Counted from the first letter of the stretch, positions 42,601 through 49,520 are shown. The stretch is DNA of 64,000 nt from Polyangiaceae bacterium (GCA_020633235.1 JACKEA010000005.1:744001-808000); one strand, 5' to 3'. A program made the numbers and translations. The notes: generated from the letters alone by a model not told the origin.

Positions 42601-44069
42601 ACCAGCCCTTGCCAGGCGTGGATCGCCCGCGCGCTGTCGTCGATCTCGCCTTCTGCGAGCTTGGCCAAGCGGCGCGCCGCCGCATGCCGCAGCTCGGGGT
42701 TCGACTCCAAGCGCACGGAGACCTCCAGCGCCGCCGCCAACGCATGCAGGTTGCCGCTCTCGGCGTGCAGGTCGGCGAGATGGCGCGCCGCGACCAGCAT
42801 CGCGCGCTCGTCCTCGCCGCCATCGAGCACCTGCTGGAATGCGGCCTCGGCGCGCTTCACGTCGCCGCTGCGCAGGTACACCGTGCCGATCTCGGCCCCG
42901 ACCCGGGAGCGGACCGCCGGGTCCTTGCAGCTGCCCAGCGCCCGGGTCAGGAGCCGCGCGGCTTCCGTGGGCTGCTCCAAGGACAGCGCCAGCTCCACGT
43001 AGGCGCGGCGGCCCTCGTCGTCTCCGGGGTCTGCGCTCACCACCGGGCCGAGGAGCTCGAACGCCCCTGCCGGGTCGCCCTGATCGCGGCGGATCAGCGC
43101 CAAGCGCCGCTGCACTTCCATGCGCCGCGGACCACGCGCCAGCTTGAGCTCCATGTTGAGCATCGCGGCGGCCCGCTCCGAGAGTCCCAGCTTGTCGTAC
43201 GCGTCCGACAGCGCCGCGGCCGCGCGCGCCGCAACCGCACGGTTTTCGACCAGCGCTTCGGCGACGTCCATGGCCAAGGCGTGGCCAGGCTCGCGCAGAA
43301 GCAGCGCTTCCACGTGAGGGATGGCGCGATGCGGCTCGCGCACGTCGTTGGTGTACAGCTCCACCAAGCGGTTCTGGATCCGCGCCGCGTCTTCGTCGGA
43401 GACGGGCGGCTCGCGCAGCAGCGCTTGCTCCAGCACCTTCGCCGCCTCGCGGGGCTTGCCGGCGGCAATCAGCCGAGCTTCGAGATCTCCCAGCGCCCGC
43501 GCGTCGCTCGGATCGAGCCGCAAGATCCGCTGACACACGTCGATGGCCAGCGCATCGGAATCACCTTGACCATCGAGCAACTCCAGGGCCCGCCGCAGTC
43601 GAGCGAGCTGGCTCTCCGGCTCCCGCTCGTGTCCCGCCAAGTCCGCTTGCAGCTTGGCCAGACGACCCCGATCGCCGGTCTCGACGAGGAGCGCCTCCAT
43701 CCGCTCGATCACGCCAGGAGCTCCCGGCGCCACCGTCAGCGCCCGCTCTGCATAGGCGATGGCGCCATCTGGATCACCGAAGTCGTCGGCGAAGAAGCCG
43801 ACCGCATGTAGGAACACCTCCGCCTGGTGCTCCGGCGACAGCAGCTTGATCCGGCGATCCTGCGCCAAGTGCTCGTATGCAAAGGCAAGTTCCGCCAGCT
43901 TGTCGTCCCGCTCGGCGCTGCGGTGGAGCTTCGCCCACAGCTCGGGGTGGGGTTGGCCCTTGGCGGCTGCCGTGACGAGCGCGTCGAGCACCGGATCCGG
44001 CGACTCGAGCGGTTGGTCGAGCAGCCCATCGAGCTCCTCGATTCGCAGTACCCTCTTCGGTGAGTTCAT
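33642..44069 (-). CDS. giant tetratricopeptide-repeat protein (3,475 residues)
   Basis: A single uninterrupted frame of 10.4 kb. Essentially the whole protein consists of TPR-like helical pairs, e.g. RAIPHVEALLLREPGHALAM and AFELLGPVVSADPGDDEGRR, rich in Ala, Leu, Glu and Arg, with the usual Ala8/Ala20/Pro32 pattern. No signal peptide, transmembrane segment or catalytic domain is evident, so a cytoplasmic scaffold is inferred. One Lys-rich interruption (GEGKKKKGKKQRAISVRH, near residue 1630) separates two halves. ATG 44069 (MNSPKRVLRIEELD) is preferred over upstream in-frame starts to 44252, which overlap the divergent gene's leader. Convergent with the BASS gene. Confidence 0.9.
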   Translation of the reverse strand: MNSPKRVLRIEELDGLLDQPLESPDPVLDALVTAAAKGQPHPELWAKLHRSAERDDKLAELAFAYEHLAQDRRIKLLSPEHQAEVFLHAVGFFADDFGDPDGAIAYAERALTVAPGAPGVIERMEALLVETGDRGRLAKLQADLAGHEREPESQLARLRRALELLDGQGDSDALAIDVCQRILRLDPSDARALGDLEARLIAAGKPREAAKVLEQALLREPPVSDEDAARIQNRLVELYTNDVREPHRAIPHVEALLLREPGHALAMDVAEALVENRAVAARAAAALSDAYDKLGLSERAAAMLNMELKLARGPRRMEVQRRLALIRRDQGDPAGAFELLGPVVSADPGDDEGRRAYVELALSLEQPTEAARLLTRALGSCKDPAVRSRVGAEIGTVYLRSGDVKRAEAAFQQVLDGGEDERAMLVAARHLADLHAESGNLHALAAALEVSVRLESNPELRHAAARRLAKLAEGEIDDSARAIHAWQGLVDSPWADEALRRLSTLYEASGDTERLIEVIERRAQRVRDPEEARQLAFRAAELRTTAGRDRAAALGAWRALIAQYGSTREAHARMIPLLEQEKQWKELAWVLEREVEIAPPEEQAQVLGRLAQVRLTRLDDIAGALAAYQRALAADPSDKGTRAAVEKLLSNEGARAEAAQVLEPIFRAEEPGTGLVRVLETKAALAEYPADRIASLDEAVSIAAGVLDEPERALALATEALAASVDGARDRIAYWLGRVQEIAEQVGSAKARAAALMQALGDRPVDDPELSALARAAGDALVAGGDIAGGVEVLRRALAFEPTSAELLGRIDELLAQQGSPEERLALYRSALERPNEPARRREILHAMAALQQELGDVAGAVQTHQLALSDDEKDFAAHRALCELFAAARDWRALYGELSRALPLWEGERRIATLVRMAEVAAEAGDALRALAHYRDLLSSTELDDVQLENIELLANANNDAETLKVVLERRVAAAPPEERAALLEKLGLVLAKQLGEGERAAAAWLEGARLSEAAMDDERARRLYERVLGVTPNDAEAARRLVELYARSGQWHKIPEPFAVVLGAGGDERDHAGIVLALEPSVADAAARDVFVHLLDAVLERAPSEGPKVRQVLVAKARILAGDASRRDEVAEIYRRLLHGEGDDSPQIADAFNVFLAGGELTPARVADRRWLFEWRAVHAADPTTVLMAWAVAEETTFESPEEAARVYQRVLEHDPERTDAMSQLARLQAVSGDAQGALDTLKELAGRSEGEAKTAVELSMASILLERLERADEAIAVLESILDAAPGDADALRLVRTALAYETARPKAAALLERLAASAETPEEKAEVLESLLAVSAGLDELAESRGRWFADLLDCKSGDDEAILAIALRGAEERPTEDSLWEAAERAARHLDRPGPVADAYAASLTDDLSPEIAEELGRRMVEFTEEWFDDQERVVELLRRVLTLAPAATWAFDRLKLAFNASGRWPELFALYDEALTRSDDDGAKMELLREASMAAKDFANDSERAIGYLEQLNRLSPGDGRIEASLERLYERQGHVEPLIQLLSGRLPSLSGSQLSELRARIAGLWLDLADPVSAFELIDAMLADGGQGQSVRDLLERLVQLPAARDSIAPPSIAPEGEGKKKKGKKQRAISVRHAAAELLKKEYEAAGSLTDVARMLEIELELAASKEERITGLEAIVELRLGELNDTAGAFESVAQLVALAPGEMRYRTRLGELAGQLDEQERRASLLVTIADGSGDIDERIGLVTEAAGVRQHEMRDAAGAIELYAAVLELAGDRREPALGAARELDGLLEATDRVAERCDVLERLAQLESEPDRRRAALGNAAHVAHERLSDFDRATKNWRVRLADDARDADALDGLVASLDAAQRHAELVEALTERAQLTEDPERQRSDRVAVARIVAERLSDASRAIDLWQAIERDLGVNDESFQALSALLSAEGRFDELALAIEAEVRRNDDPERRRALLSDLGAVHQSRTGDLPASLAAFVRAEDWPRAMEVAATEVDDRDLGRSLAERLLSLAVEAWDEHAAPGSGPETAARWAVSELSGKLAHEGRHRDVVRLLLDASKMPFSREERRSHLREAACIASDRVGDPNHAIELFRDLFEEDPADEIAQSSVTRLAKLLEDAEAYSKLAALWEEQARCRVTLGSPAAAAALWARAADIAEQRLRDVDRAMADYREGAALGGEASLEALAKIHRDREEWAEAAQVLEWLCAQSSREALADRALALAEAYVRSDDADTARARLEQALTTALDAGAVRARLAELYREAEEWGPLARLLTEEAAKAPDDKSRLGHLREAARLHVHRRGAPQEAVPLLSRAIEIDPDDPKIRLALAEAYTKAGAFEDATGVLRAQIERYGSRRPKDRALVHFQLARVALAADRRAEAIAELDVATKIDPAHPGILQALAKLAFEEEQLERAERMYRALLLVLGRADEEDAPSRAEALLDLSDIALRSGDETRAAEFVESAFEAALESAREAACLESAMRARERYDLVARAVQTRLERADSPAEAARALADLAFLHAERLGGLASVETDLQRRAQHIHEQLESAEAKDDRAWAALGKVYDWLGDADAEARVLERRVAGWSRAKAGREGADPFYRLAAVRLAAEDTRLHGVEVLERALELSPDLERAEALLRTVLDSGDERVVRAFEAVVRAKGDDRALGDALLRVVRLGGPVSDALREGVEVATRLEDPQLGRSLLEAALAGDDVTFSDDEAAWVRQALASHLEAAGEVGRAVALREEAATFLPPDRARGVLLEVARRAHAELGEAERARDIYERLLESEAADREVWEPLLEVYRSLGNTERLVQVITQTVPLVDSLSDRARLRLEQANLLLDDDKDDEAANILREILEEDPGQDRAAELLSSLLERAGRQDELTALLVTRIDTAKDRQDIPQLLQTSSKLGKLLEAAGRPDDAFDVYFAVLDWDKSDREILSAVLRLAEQKDDAFLIADALEALLRVERGEAALELAERLVDMRNEQGDDEGAERALELGFVACPTHVEIRDALLERCDAPRAARLLRDAIRVAPDDRELLGRMLEAHRNAGEQAEALPIVDELLGEEAVDGELLVAKAQLLDDVDRSDEALEALEAARALGMNVTEALVGALERALLRAEPPRDQELSLWLVSVLEQAGDVEGARARLGELVREAPKDTETLRRLAELEARTEHWDGAATAYRKLIALVEGGELTDVALALADACERAGRFADARGGLERALKAAPADTRLRERLRAMYEATGQHRELAELVLEDARNEQQVGVRLGHLLHAGALLLASEDDAPYAVQILEEARGLSPENVDGIVLLARGYSMTGRGTEAMTLLGDLVAANRGRRMPELAPVYQEMSRLQLQEGLLDDALGSLTRAFEMDMKNPRIALELGQLALDLDHEEIAARAYRSVTMLRPGADGEPADMGHAMRAHAQFQLALIARNKGDARRARLLVTKALTDNPDHPQAQALLAELDAG

Positions 44070-44281
44070 GACCCTCGCGTCTCCCCGGCCGGGGTCAATA
44101 ACGCTAACAGACTCGCGAGCTTTCTGGACGTTGTCTCGTCTCACCGATGAGGGGCTGTGGCGCATCGCAGCAATCTCGGAAAAGGCCGAAGGGGAGCGGG
44201 TGCGAGGATGTGTCCAGAGGTAGGTGCGCGCAGTGATGTCTGATCGGTCCACCCATAGCGAGGGCGCGCTAGCGTGGGCCC

Positions 44282-45754
44282 ATGTTCGAAACCGCGGAGC
44301 TCTCGAGGACCCTCGACAAGAAGGAATACGAACGGCTGAGTGAGACGCTGAGAACGCGACTGCTCGAGCTGCAGCACCGGCTGGTCCAGGATCCGAAGTT
44401 CTCGGTCGTCATCTTGATCGGCGGCGTGGAAGGCGCCGGCAAGGGCGAGCTCTTGAATCTGCTCTTCGAGTGGATGGACGCTCGCCACCTCGCCACCCGC
44501 GCCTTCGGCTTGCCGACGGAAGAAGAGGCCGAGCGCCCCGAGTACTGGCGCTATTGGATGGCGCTTCCCCCCAAGGGCCAGGTCGCGGTGTACCTCGGCT
44601 CCTGGTACACGGCGCCGATCGTTTCGCGGGTGATGGGCGATAGCACCGACGCCGAGCTGGACTCCGCCATGCAGCGGGCCGCGGACTTCGAGCGCTCTCT
44701 GGCCAACGACGGCACCTTGATCATCAAACTGTGGCTCCACATCAGCGAGAAGGAGCAGAAGCGTCGATTCAAGGAGCTATCCAAGTCCAAGCGCACCGCC
44801 TGGCGCGTCACCAAGGACGACTGGAAGAAGCACTCCCACTACGACGAGTTCCGCAAGGTGTGCGAGCGCGCCATTCGCCACACCAGCACGGGCCAGTGTC
44901 CCTGGACGGTGATCGAAGGCACCGACGCCCGATACCGTAACGCCACCGCCGCCCAACACATCGTGGATCGCCTGACCGAGCGCCTGGACGCTCCCGCCGT
45001 GGAAGGCGTGCGCCAGGCCGCGGACCCCAACATGCCGGACCCCGAGACGGTGCTCGACACGTTGGATCTCGAGCAGAAGCTCGACCCGGCGACCTACGAA
45101 GAGCGCCTGGAAGAGCTGCAGGCGCGTATGAACGCCCTCAGCCGCAAGCTCCGCAAGAAGAAGCGGAGCCTCACCCTCGTCTTCGAGGGCTGGGACGCCG
45201 GCGGCAAGGGTGGCGCCATTCGCCGCATCACCCGCGCCCTGGACGCCCGCCAGTACCGCGTGATCTCCGTCGCCGCCCCCACCGACGAAGAGCGCGCGCA
45301 CCACTACCTGTGGCGTTTCTGGCGTCACATCCCTCGCCGCGGCCAAGTCACCATCTACGACCGCAGCTGGTACGGCCGCGTGCTGGTGGAGCGCATCGAA
45401 GGCTTCGCTACCGAAAGCGAGTGGAAGCGCGCCTACAAGGAGATCGACGACTTCGAAGAGCAGCTCGTCGACCACGGCATCATCGTCGTGAAGTATTGGC
45501 TCCACATCAGCCGCGACGAACAGCTCGCGCGCTTCGAGGCCCGCGAACGTGAAGCCTGGAAGCACCACAAGATCGGGCCGGAGGATTTCCGCAACCGCGA
45601 GAAGTGGAACGCCTACGAAGCCGCCGCCAACGAGATGATCGAACGCACCAGCACGGAGTTTTCCCCCTGGGTCCTGGTGGAAGCCGAGGACAAGCGCTTC
45701 GCTCGCATCAAAGTCCTCGAGACGTGCTGCGAAAGTATCGAGAAGGCCCTTTGA
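44282..45754 (+). CDS. pap: polyphosphate:AMP phosphotransferase (two-domain PPK2)
   Basis: 490 residues, the length of Pseudomonas/Acinetobacter PAP. Two tandem PPK2 domains: the first with GGVEGAGKGE (47-56) and SWYTAPI, the second with FEGWDAGGKGG (301-311), the lid IYDRSWYGRVLVER and KYWLHISRDEQ. In class II PPK2 the C-terminal domain is catalytic and converts AMP to ADP with polyphosphate; the N-terminal domain here also lost the DRSWYGR consensus, in agreement. Divergent from the giant TPR gene (212-base gap). A dispersed hairpin repeat begins seven bases after the stop. Confidence 0.92.
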   Translation: MFETAELSRTLDKKEYERLSETLRTRLLELQHRLVQDPKFSVVILIGGVEGAGKGELLNLLFEWMDARHLATRAFGLPTEEEAERPEYWRYWMALPPKGQVAVYLGSWYTAPIVSRVMGDSTDAELDSAMQRAADFERSLANDGTLIIKLWLHISEKEQKRRFKELSKSKRTAWRVTKDDWKKHSHYDEFRKVCERAIRHTSTGQCPWTVIEGTDARYRNATAAQHIVDRLTERLDAPAVEGVRQAADPNMPDPETVLDTLDLEQKLDPATYEERLEELQARMNALSRKLRKKKRSLTLVFEGWDAGGKGGAIRRITRALDARQYRVISVAAPTDEERAHHYLWRFWRHIPRRGQVTIYDRSWYGRVLVERIEGFATESEWKRAYKEIDDFEEQLVDHGIIVVKYWLHISRDEQLARFEAREREAWKHHKIGPEDFRNREKWNAYEAAANEMIERTSTEFSPWVLVEAEDKRFARIKVLETCCESIEKAL

Positions 45755-45760
45755 ATTTGG

Positions 45761-45790
45761 TTGTTGGCCCGGCGCGATCCCCGTCGCGCG
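45761..45790 (+). repeat. REP-like hairpin element (copy 5)
   Basis: TTGTTGGCCCG then GCGCGA (45772-45777), loop TCCCCG, TCGCGC (45784-45789). Seven bases after the pap stop with the TTG side facing it, upstream of the immunity-like cluster. Confidence 0.75.
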
Positions 45791-45830
45791 TCCCATGTAC
45801 AATCCACAGCACGTTGGCCACTCAGCTTCC

Positions 45831-46355
45831 ATGACCGACCCGGCCCCGCGCTTGCTCCACGCCCTCGCGCGTCGCGGCTGGACGGTGCGCCGCTCAGCAG
45901 TCCCACGCCCGCTGCTGCCCGAGGCCGTCGCGTCCCGCTATTCCGATCTTCCCCCCAGCCTCACGGCATTCCTCGCTGGGCTCGACCTGTGCCGGAGTCC
46001 AGACGACACGGCCTGGTTCCTGACCGCCGACGACTACGCCCGGGTTGAAGGGCCCGGCTTCCGTTGGAACGAGCTAGAGCTCATGGCCCTCGAAGCGTGC
46101 GAAGACGACGCGGACGCCCAACGCGAGATTGCGGCGTTCTGGGATCGTCACTTCCCGTTCTTACTCGCAGTGCACTCGGACTACGACTATCTCGCGGTCC
46201 GGATAGCGGACGGCGCCATCGTCCACGGCTTCGCCCCAGAGTGGGAAGATCCCTCTCCTATCGCGCTCAGCTTCTCGGACTTCGCCCTGGACTTCGCGCG
46301 CGCCGCCTCCGGCAACGCCCCGTTCCCCCTCTCGATCTTCCTCGGCCCGCGCTAG
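45831..46355 (+). CDS. SMI1/KNR4 (SUKH)-like protein
   Basis: 174 residues. LPPSLTAFLAGLDLCRS is the typical early SUKH helix, LTADDYARV follows, and the C-terminal half has FLLAVHSDYDYLAVRIADG and IVHGFAPEWEDPSP, the usual F-hydrophobic, D-Y-L and H-G-xx-PEW pattern. SUKH proteins are commonly immunity partners of polymorphic toxins, but none is adjacent. ATG 45831 taken over in-frame 45795, which lies closer to the repeat element. First of four small same-strand genes. Confidence 0.65.
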   Translation: MTDPAPRLLHALARRGWTVRRSAVPRPLLPEAVASRYSDLPPSLTAFLAGLDLCRSPDDTAWFLTADDYARVEGPGFRWNELELMALEACEDDADAQREIAAFWDRHFPFLLAVHSDYDYLAVRIADGAIVHGFAPEWEDPSPIALSFSDFALDFARAASGNAPFPLSIFLGPR

Positions 46356-46422
46356 GGTGCACGGCGGCGGTCACGACATCTCCCCACCAGACGCGAGGCG
46401 GGCCGCAGTACCATGCCTGCGC

Positions 46423-46869
46423 ATGGCAGAGTTCCGAACGTTGCGTGGCTTCACGGCCGGCGCCGAAGCGAGCGAACCTGAGCGCTACGCGTTCTCCGCA
46501 ACCCTGCGGGTCTCCGGAGACGACTTGGACTTCGCTGCCATCCAGGCAGCGCTCGGCCATTCAGCAACGTCGTCCTACCGCAAGGGCCACCGGCGAGGCC
46601 CACGGTCTCCAGAAGCGCGCCACGACATGTGGCAGCTGGCGTCGGACCTTCCTGAAGACCGCCCCCTGCACGAGCACATCGATCGCGTGTGGAGCCAGGT
46701 CCGGCACGCCACGGCATTCCTCATCGCACTGAAGCGCAGCGCCAAGGTCGACGTCTTTCTCGGCTACAGCTCCAACATCGACCACGCCGGCTTCGAGATC
46801 CCCCACACCAGCCTCGAGATCTTCCGAGCACTAGAAATACCGTTGGGCGTATCGATCGTGATCGTCTGA
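46423..46869 (+). CDS. DUF4279 protein
   Basis: 148 residues. The pattern is that of DUF4279: FSATLRVSGDDLDFAAIQAAL, HSATSSYRKGHRRG, MWQLASDLPEDRPLHEHID, VDVFLGYSSNIDHAGFEIPH and a final hydrophobic strand LGVSIVIV. The family is often found among predicted immunity proteins of polymorphic toxin systems; biochemical function unknown. ATG 46423 lies 67 bases after the SUKH-like stop. Confidence 0.8.
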   Translation: MAEFRTLRGFTAGAEASEPERYAFSATLRVSGDDLDFAAIQAALGHSATSSYRKGHRRGPRSPEARHDMWQLASDLPEDRPLHEHIDRVWSQVRHATAFLIALKRSAKVDVFLGYSSNIDHAGFEIPHTSLEIFRALEIPLGVSIVIV

Positions 46870-46903
46870 CGCTTTGCCCTCTTCGCCCACGACGAGCAGG
46901 CAG

Positions 46904-47221
46904 ATGAAAGAACCGGATCTCACCCCGTACTCCCGCGCAGCGTTCGACGCCCTCGGCGTCGACACACCCGCGGCCCGAGCTCACGCCGACGCCCTTGCCC
47001 ATGCCGTGATCCTCAAGTTGCATTGCCTGCTGCGAGCCGAAGTGCAGAGGGTCGCGGACGAGCTCAACGCCCTTGGGCATGATCTTCGTCCCGAGGGAGA
47101 CTCCCAACCCGGAGAGTACTGCTACCGCGACGAATCACCCACGGGCCCATGCCGCCTCCGCCTCGCGTTCGACATCACCGTGTCCACCGGCTACGCGCAC
47201 CTCACAGAGCCCGAGAGCTGA
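46904..47221 (+). CDS. hypothetical protein, 105 residues
   Basis: Not recognised. An N-terminal helical half (LAHAVILKLHCLLRAEVQRV, LNALGHDLRPEGD) is followed by a beta stretch (EYCYRDESP, RLRLAFDITVSTGYAHLTEP). No signal peptide. Sits between the DUF4279 gene and the next unknown gene with short gaps (34 and 25 bases), so it is probably part of the same cluster. ATG 46904. Confidence 0.6.
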   Translation: MKEPDLTPYSRAAFDALGVDTPAARAHADALAHAVILKLHCLLRAEVQRVADELNALGHDLRPEGDSQPGEYCYRDESPTGPCRLRLAFDITVSTGYAHLTEPES

Positions 47222-47246
47222 GCCCGACGCGAGCCGAGGAGCACGG

Positions 47247-47693
47247 ATGTTCGTCTTGGTTCGGAAAATCTCGCCGTACAGCGGAAGCGCTCTCCTGCTC
47301 GGCGTCTTCCGCTCCGCCGCTCGTGCCGAAGAGCAGCGCAGCCGCTATCTTCAAGGCGTCGTGCACAGTGGCAACGACCCGTGGGCCCAGCAGGCCTACC
47401 ACGAGGTGACGGATGGCGACGTGACCACAGTGGAGCCGCCGGCACCCGATCTCCCCACGCCCTCGCAGCACGTCTATGTCGTCAGCGCCTACGCCGAAGC
47501 CTTTGGCCAAGTCGTTCGCACGTTCGAAGGGTTGTTCGATACCCACTCCGCCGCCGAGGCCTTTGGCCTCGAGCTCGAAGCCAAGAACGATGAACCGTTC
47601 GCCTTTGGCTACGGCACCGCTCTCGTCCCCATCGACGAGCTCTCACCCGATCCCAACGGCTATCCGGATCTCGAGACGGACGATTTCGAGTGA
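47247..47693 (+). CDS. hypothetical protein with two tandem copies of a ~60-residue module
   Basis: 148 residues. The halves look like copies of one alpha/beta module: MFVLVRKIS...LLLGVFRSAARAEEQ... and VYVVSAYAE...FEGLFDTHSAAEAF..., each starting with a Tyr/Phe-Val-rich strand, then a [LV]F strand, a helix with AE, and an acidic end. Similar single modules occur in small phage/immunity-associated proteins. No function assigned. ATG 47247 with GAGGAGCACGG upstream as ribosome-binding site. Last gene of the cluster. Confidence 0.62.
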   Translation: MFVLVRKISPYSGSALLLGVFRSAARAEEQRSRYLQGVVHSGNDPWAQQAYHEVTDGDVTTVEPPAPDLPTPSQHVYVVSAYAEAFGQVVRTFEGLFDTHSAAEAFGLELEAKNDEPFAFGYGTALVPIDELSPDPNGYPDLETDDFE

Positions 47694-48081
47694 CTCGCAC
47701 CACGCGATCCCCATCCTTCTGCTCCACTTCCCACGCGGCCGACGGGAATCGCCGTCCCACTCTTGGCCGGAGCTCTGAGTAGTGACCCACGAAACCCAGC
47801 TCCGAGAGGACGACCAGCTCGTGGAACGTCGTCCGACAGCTGACGGCCAACGGCAGTTCCCCTCAGGGCTCTGTGCTGACGTCGCCACTCCTCCCCCGCG
47901 TTCCGCTCCACTACTTCCGCTGGCGCGCGTCCGCCACAACATCGCCGTCACGTCACCACCACCGCCCTCGCATCCGCTTCCGCACGCGCATCCGCATCCG
48001 GATCCGCATCCCGCATCCGCATCCCGCATCCGCCCCCGGATCCCCATTCGCGTCCGGGTCCGCCCCCGCTCTCCGCCGGCT
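47694..48081. other. 388-base convergent gap without a gene
   Basis: Between two convergent 3' ends. Frames here are short and compositionally odd (His/Pro/Arg or Gly/Cys runs), so I call none. The right third (47967-48066) is a degenerate hexamer repeat; the rest shows no hairpin with a T-run. Confidence 0.5.
47967..48066. repeat. degenerate GCATCC/CGCATC hexamer tract
   Basis: About 100 bases with repeated (C)CGCATC units at six-base spacing (e.g. CATCCGCATCC, CCCGCATCCGCATC), decaying to CCGGATCC and CGTCCGGGTCC. It lies next to the stop of the 48082 gene. Replication slippage is the likely origin. Confidence 0.65.
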
Positions 48082-49431
48082 CTACTTCACGCTCACCCGA
48101 ACGGCGGCCCCGTCCTTCACGAGCTCTTTCAAGTCGCCTTTGGCGACCTGCTTGTCGATCTTCACCGTCGCATGGCCGCAAGCGACGGCCGTCACCTGCA
48201 CGGTGCCGAGCTCCTTCCCATCGACGCTGACACGCCCACGCGCCCCTGCACGGATCCATGGCGTGCGCGGCAGCGCGACCTCGAGCACCTTTCCGTCGAG
48301 CCGTTCGGCCGTACCCTCGAGGACTGCCTCGGCGGAAGACGTCTTCGCCGCTCCACTCCCCTTGTAGCAAGCGGCGACGCTGCCCACCTTGGTCCCGCAA
48401 AAGAGCCCCTGCTCGGGCGCCGCGGTGAGATTCTTCAGCGTCACCAGCCGCTCCGGCGTCTTGTCGCCGGGATACGCCCCGCCGTTCGCGAGCACGAAGT
48501 CGTTCGTCAGGTACACGGCTGAATACATCGGGCCGCTGACCAGGGCGGAGCCGCAGAACACGCCGTTGTCGAGAGTGAGCTCCCCGACGATGGTGCCCGC
48601 CTTGCCGATGGTCGTCCCGAAGAGACGATGGCCATCCGGGGAAAACGCCAGCGGATCGGACTCCACGGTGAAGACTCCCAGGTCGCGCGAGCCCTTCCGG
48701 GAGAACAGCCGAACGGTGGGCGGCCGCTCCTGACCCGCCTTGTGGGAGAACTGGTGGCGAAGGGCCAGCGTCTCGCCGTCAGGGCCGTAGGCCGCATAGG
48801 TGGGACGGCCGCCGAGATCGAGCTCGATGGTGCGCGAGACCTTCCACGACTTGGTGTCGAAAACCCGCACCTCGTCCTTGCGAACCAAGGCCAAACGTCC
48901 GCGGGCGAAGGCGGCGACCAGATAGTCCGGATCCTTCTCACCCTTCTCTGCGACCTTCGTCACCTTCGCGCCGTCGAGGTCCACCAACTCGCCAAACCAG
49001 CGGTTCATCAGGAGCACCTGCTGGTCGTCCAGGAAGAACAGCGATGGGCCATCGCGGAAACCTTCGGAGGCTTCGACCTTGACGCGCTTCAGCTCCTGCC
49101 CGTCCTTTGCCGAGAGCAACCGGACGTACTTGTTGCCGTGCTGGCTACCGGCGACCGCCACGTTCCCGTTGGGCGCGATGGCAACCGTGTGGCTGACCCA
49201 CCCGTCCTCGGTCGGCAGGTCCCACGCGAGCGAGTAGCCGGCGACCTCCGCGGGCAGCTCCGCCTTCGGCTTGGGCTCGGGCTTTGCCTCTGGCGCTGGC
49301 GCGCTTTGGACCACCGGCGGCGGCGCCGCCGGTTCCTCCGGCGGCATCGGTGCGACGGGCTCGCTGCGAGGGGTGCCGCCACAGGACCAGAGACCGAGAG
49401 CCAAAATGGGAAACAGCGCCTTCGAGTGCAT
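48082..49431 (-). CDS. lipoprotein with beta-propeller-like repeats
   Basis: 449 residues. Lipobox LGLWSCGG, Pro/Ala/Glu/Lys linker (about 20-60), then repeated strands of WD40/YVTN-like propellers: HTVAIAPNGNVAVAGS, SLFFLDDQQVLLMN, YAAYGPDGETLALRH, LAFSPDGHRLFGTT. The C-terminal 110 residues form a separate beta domain (TPWIRAGARGRVSVDGKELG, AVACGHATVKIDKQ). Probably envelope-located; function unknown. ATG 49431 chosen as it opens the signal peptide. Confidence 0.72.
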   Translation of the reverse strand: MHSKALFPILALGLWSCGGTPRSEPVAPMPPEEPAAPPPVVQSAPAPEAKPEPKPKAELPAEVAGYSLAWDLPTEDGWVSHTVAIAPNGNVAVAGSQHGNKYVRLLSAKDGQELKRVKVEASEGFRDGPSLFFLDDQQVLLMNRWFGELVDLDGAKVTKVAEKGEKDPDYLVAAFARGRLALVRKDEVRVFDTKSWKVSRTIELDLGGRPTYAAYGPDGETLALRHQFSHKAGQERPPTVRLFSRKGSRDLGVFTVESDPLAFSPDGHRLFGTTIGKAGTIVGELTLDNGVFCGSALVSGPMYSAVYLTNDFVLANGGAYPGDKTPERLVTLKNLTAAPEQGLFCGTKVGSVAACYKGSGAAKTSSAEAVLEGTAERLDGKVLEVALPRTPWIRAGARGRVSVDGKELGTVQVTAVACGHATVKIDKQVAKGDLKELVKDGAAVRVSVK

Positions 49432-49481
49432 CGGGCCGGGACTATACGGTGGGATCCCAAGAGCCCCATGGTGAAATCCGT

Positions 49482-49510
49482 GCGCGACGGGTATCGCGCC
49501 GCACCGACAA
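49482..49510 (-). repeat. REP-like hairpin element (copy 6)
   Basis: Minus strand: TTGTCGGTGCG then GCGCGA, loop TACCCG, TCGCGC (plus-strand stem 49482-49487 with 49494-49499). Eleven bases beyond the stop of the 49521-50531 gene, TTG side facing it; the downstream neighbour starts at 49431. Confidence 0.8.
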
Positions 49511-49520
49511 AGGAAGCCGG

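Noticed and set aside
45831..47693. Genomic island or prophage around the immunity-like genes
   Set aside because: No integrase, transposase, tRNA or direct repeats mark ends, and base composition looks like the surroundings by eye.
47643..48400. Several open frames across the 388-base convergent gap
   Set aside because: They translate to His/Pro/Arg or Gly/Cys repeats produced by the hexamer tract and overlap real genes in antisense.
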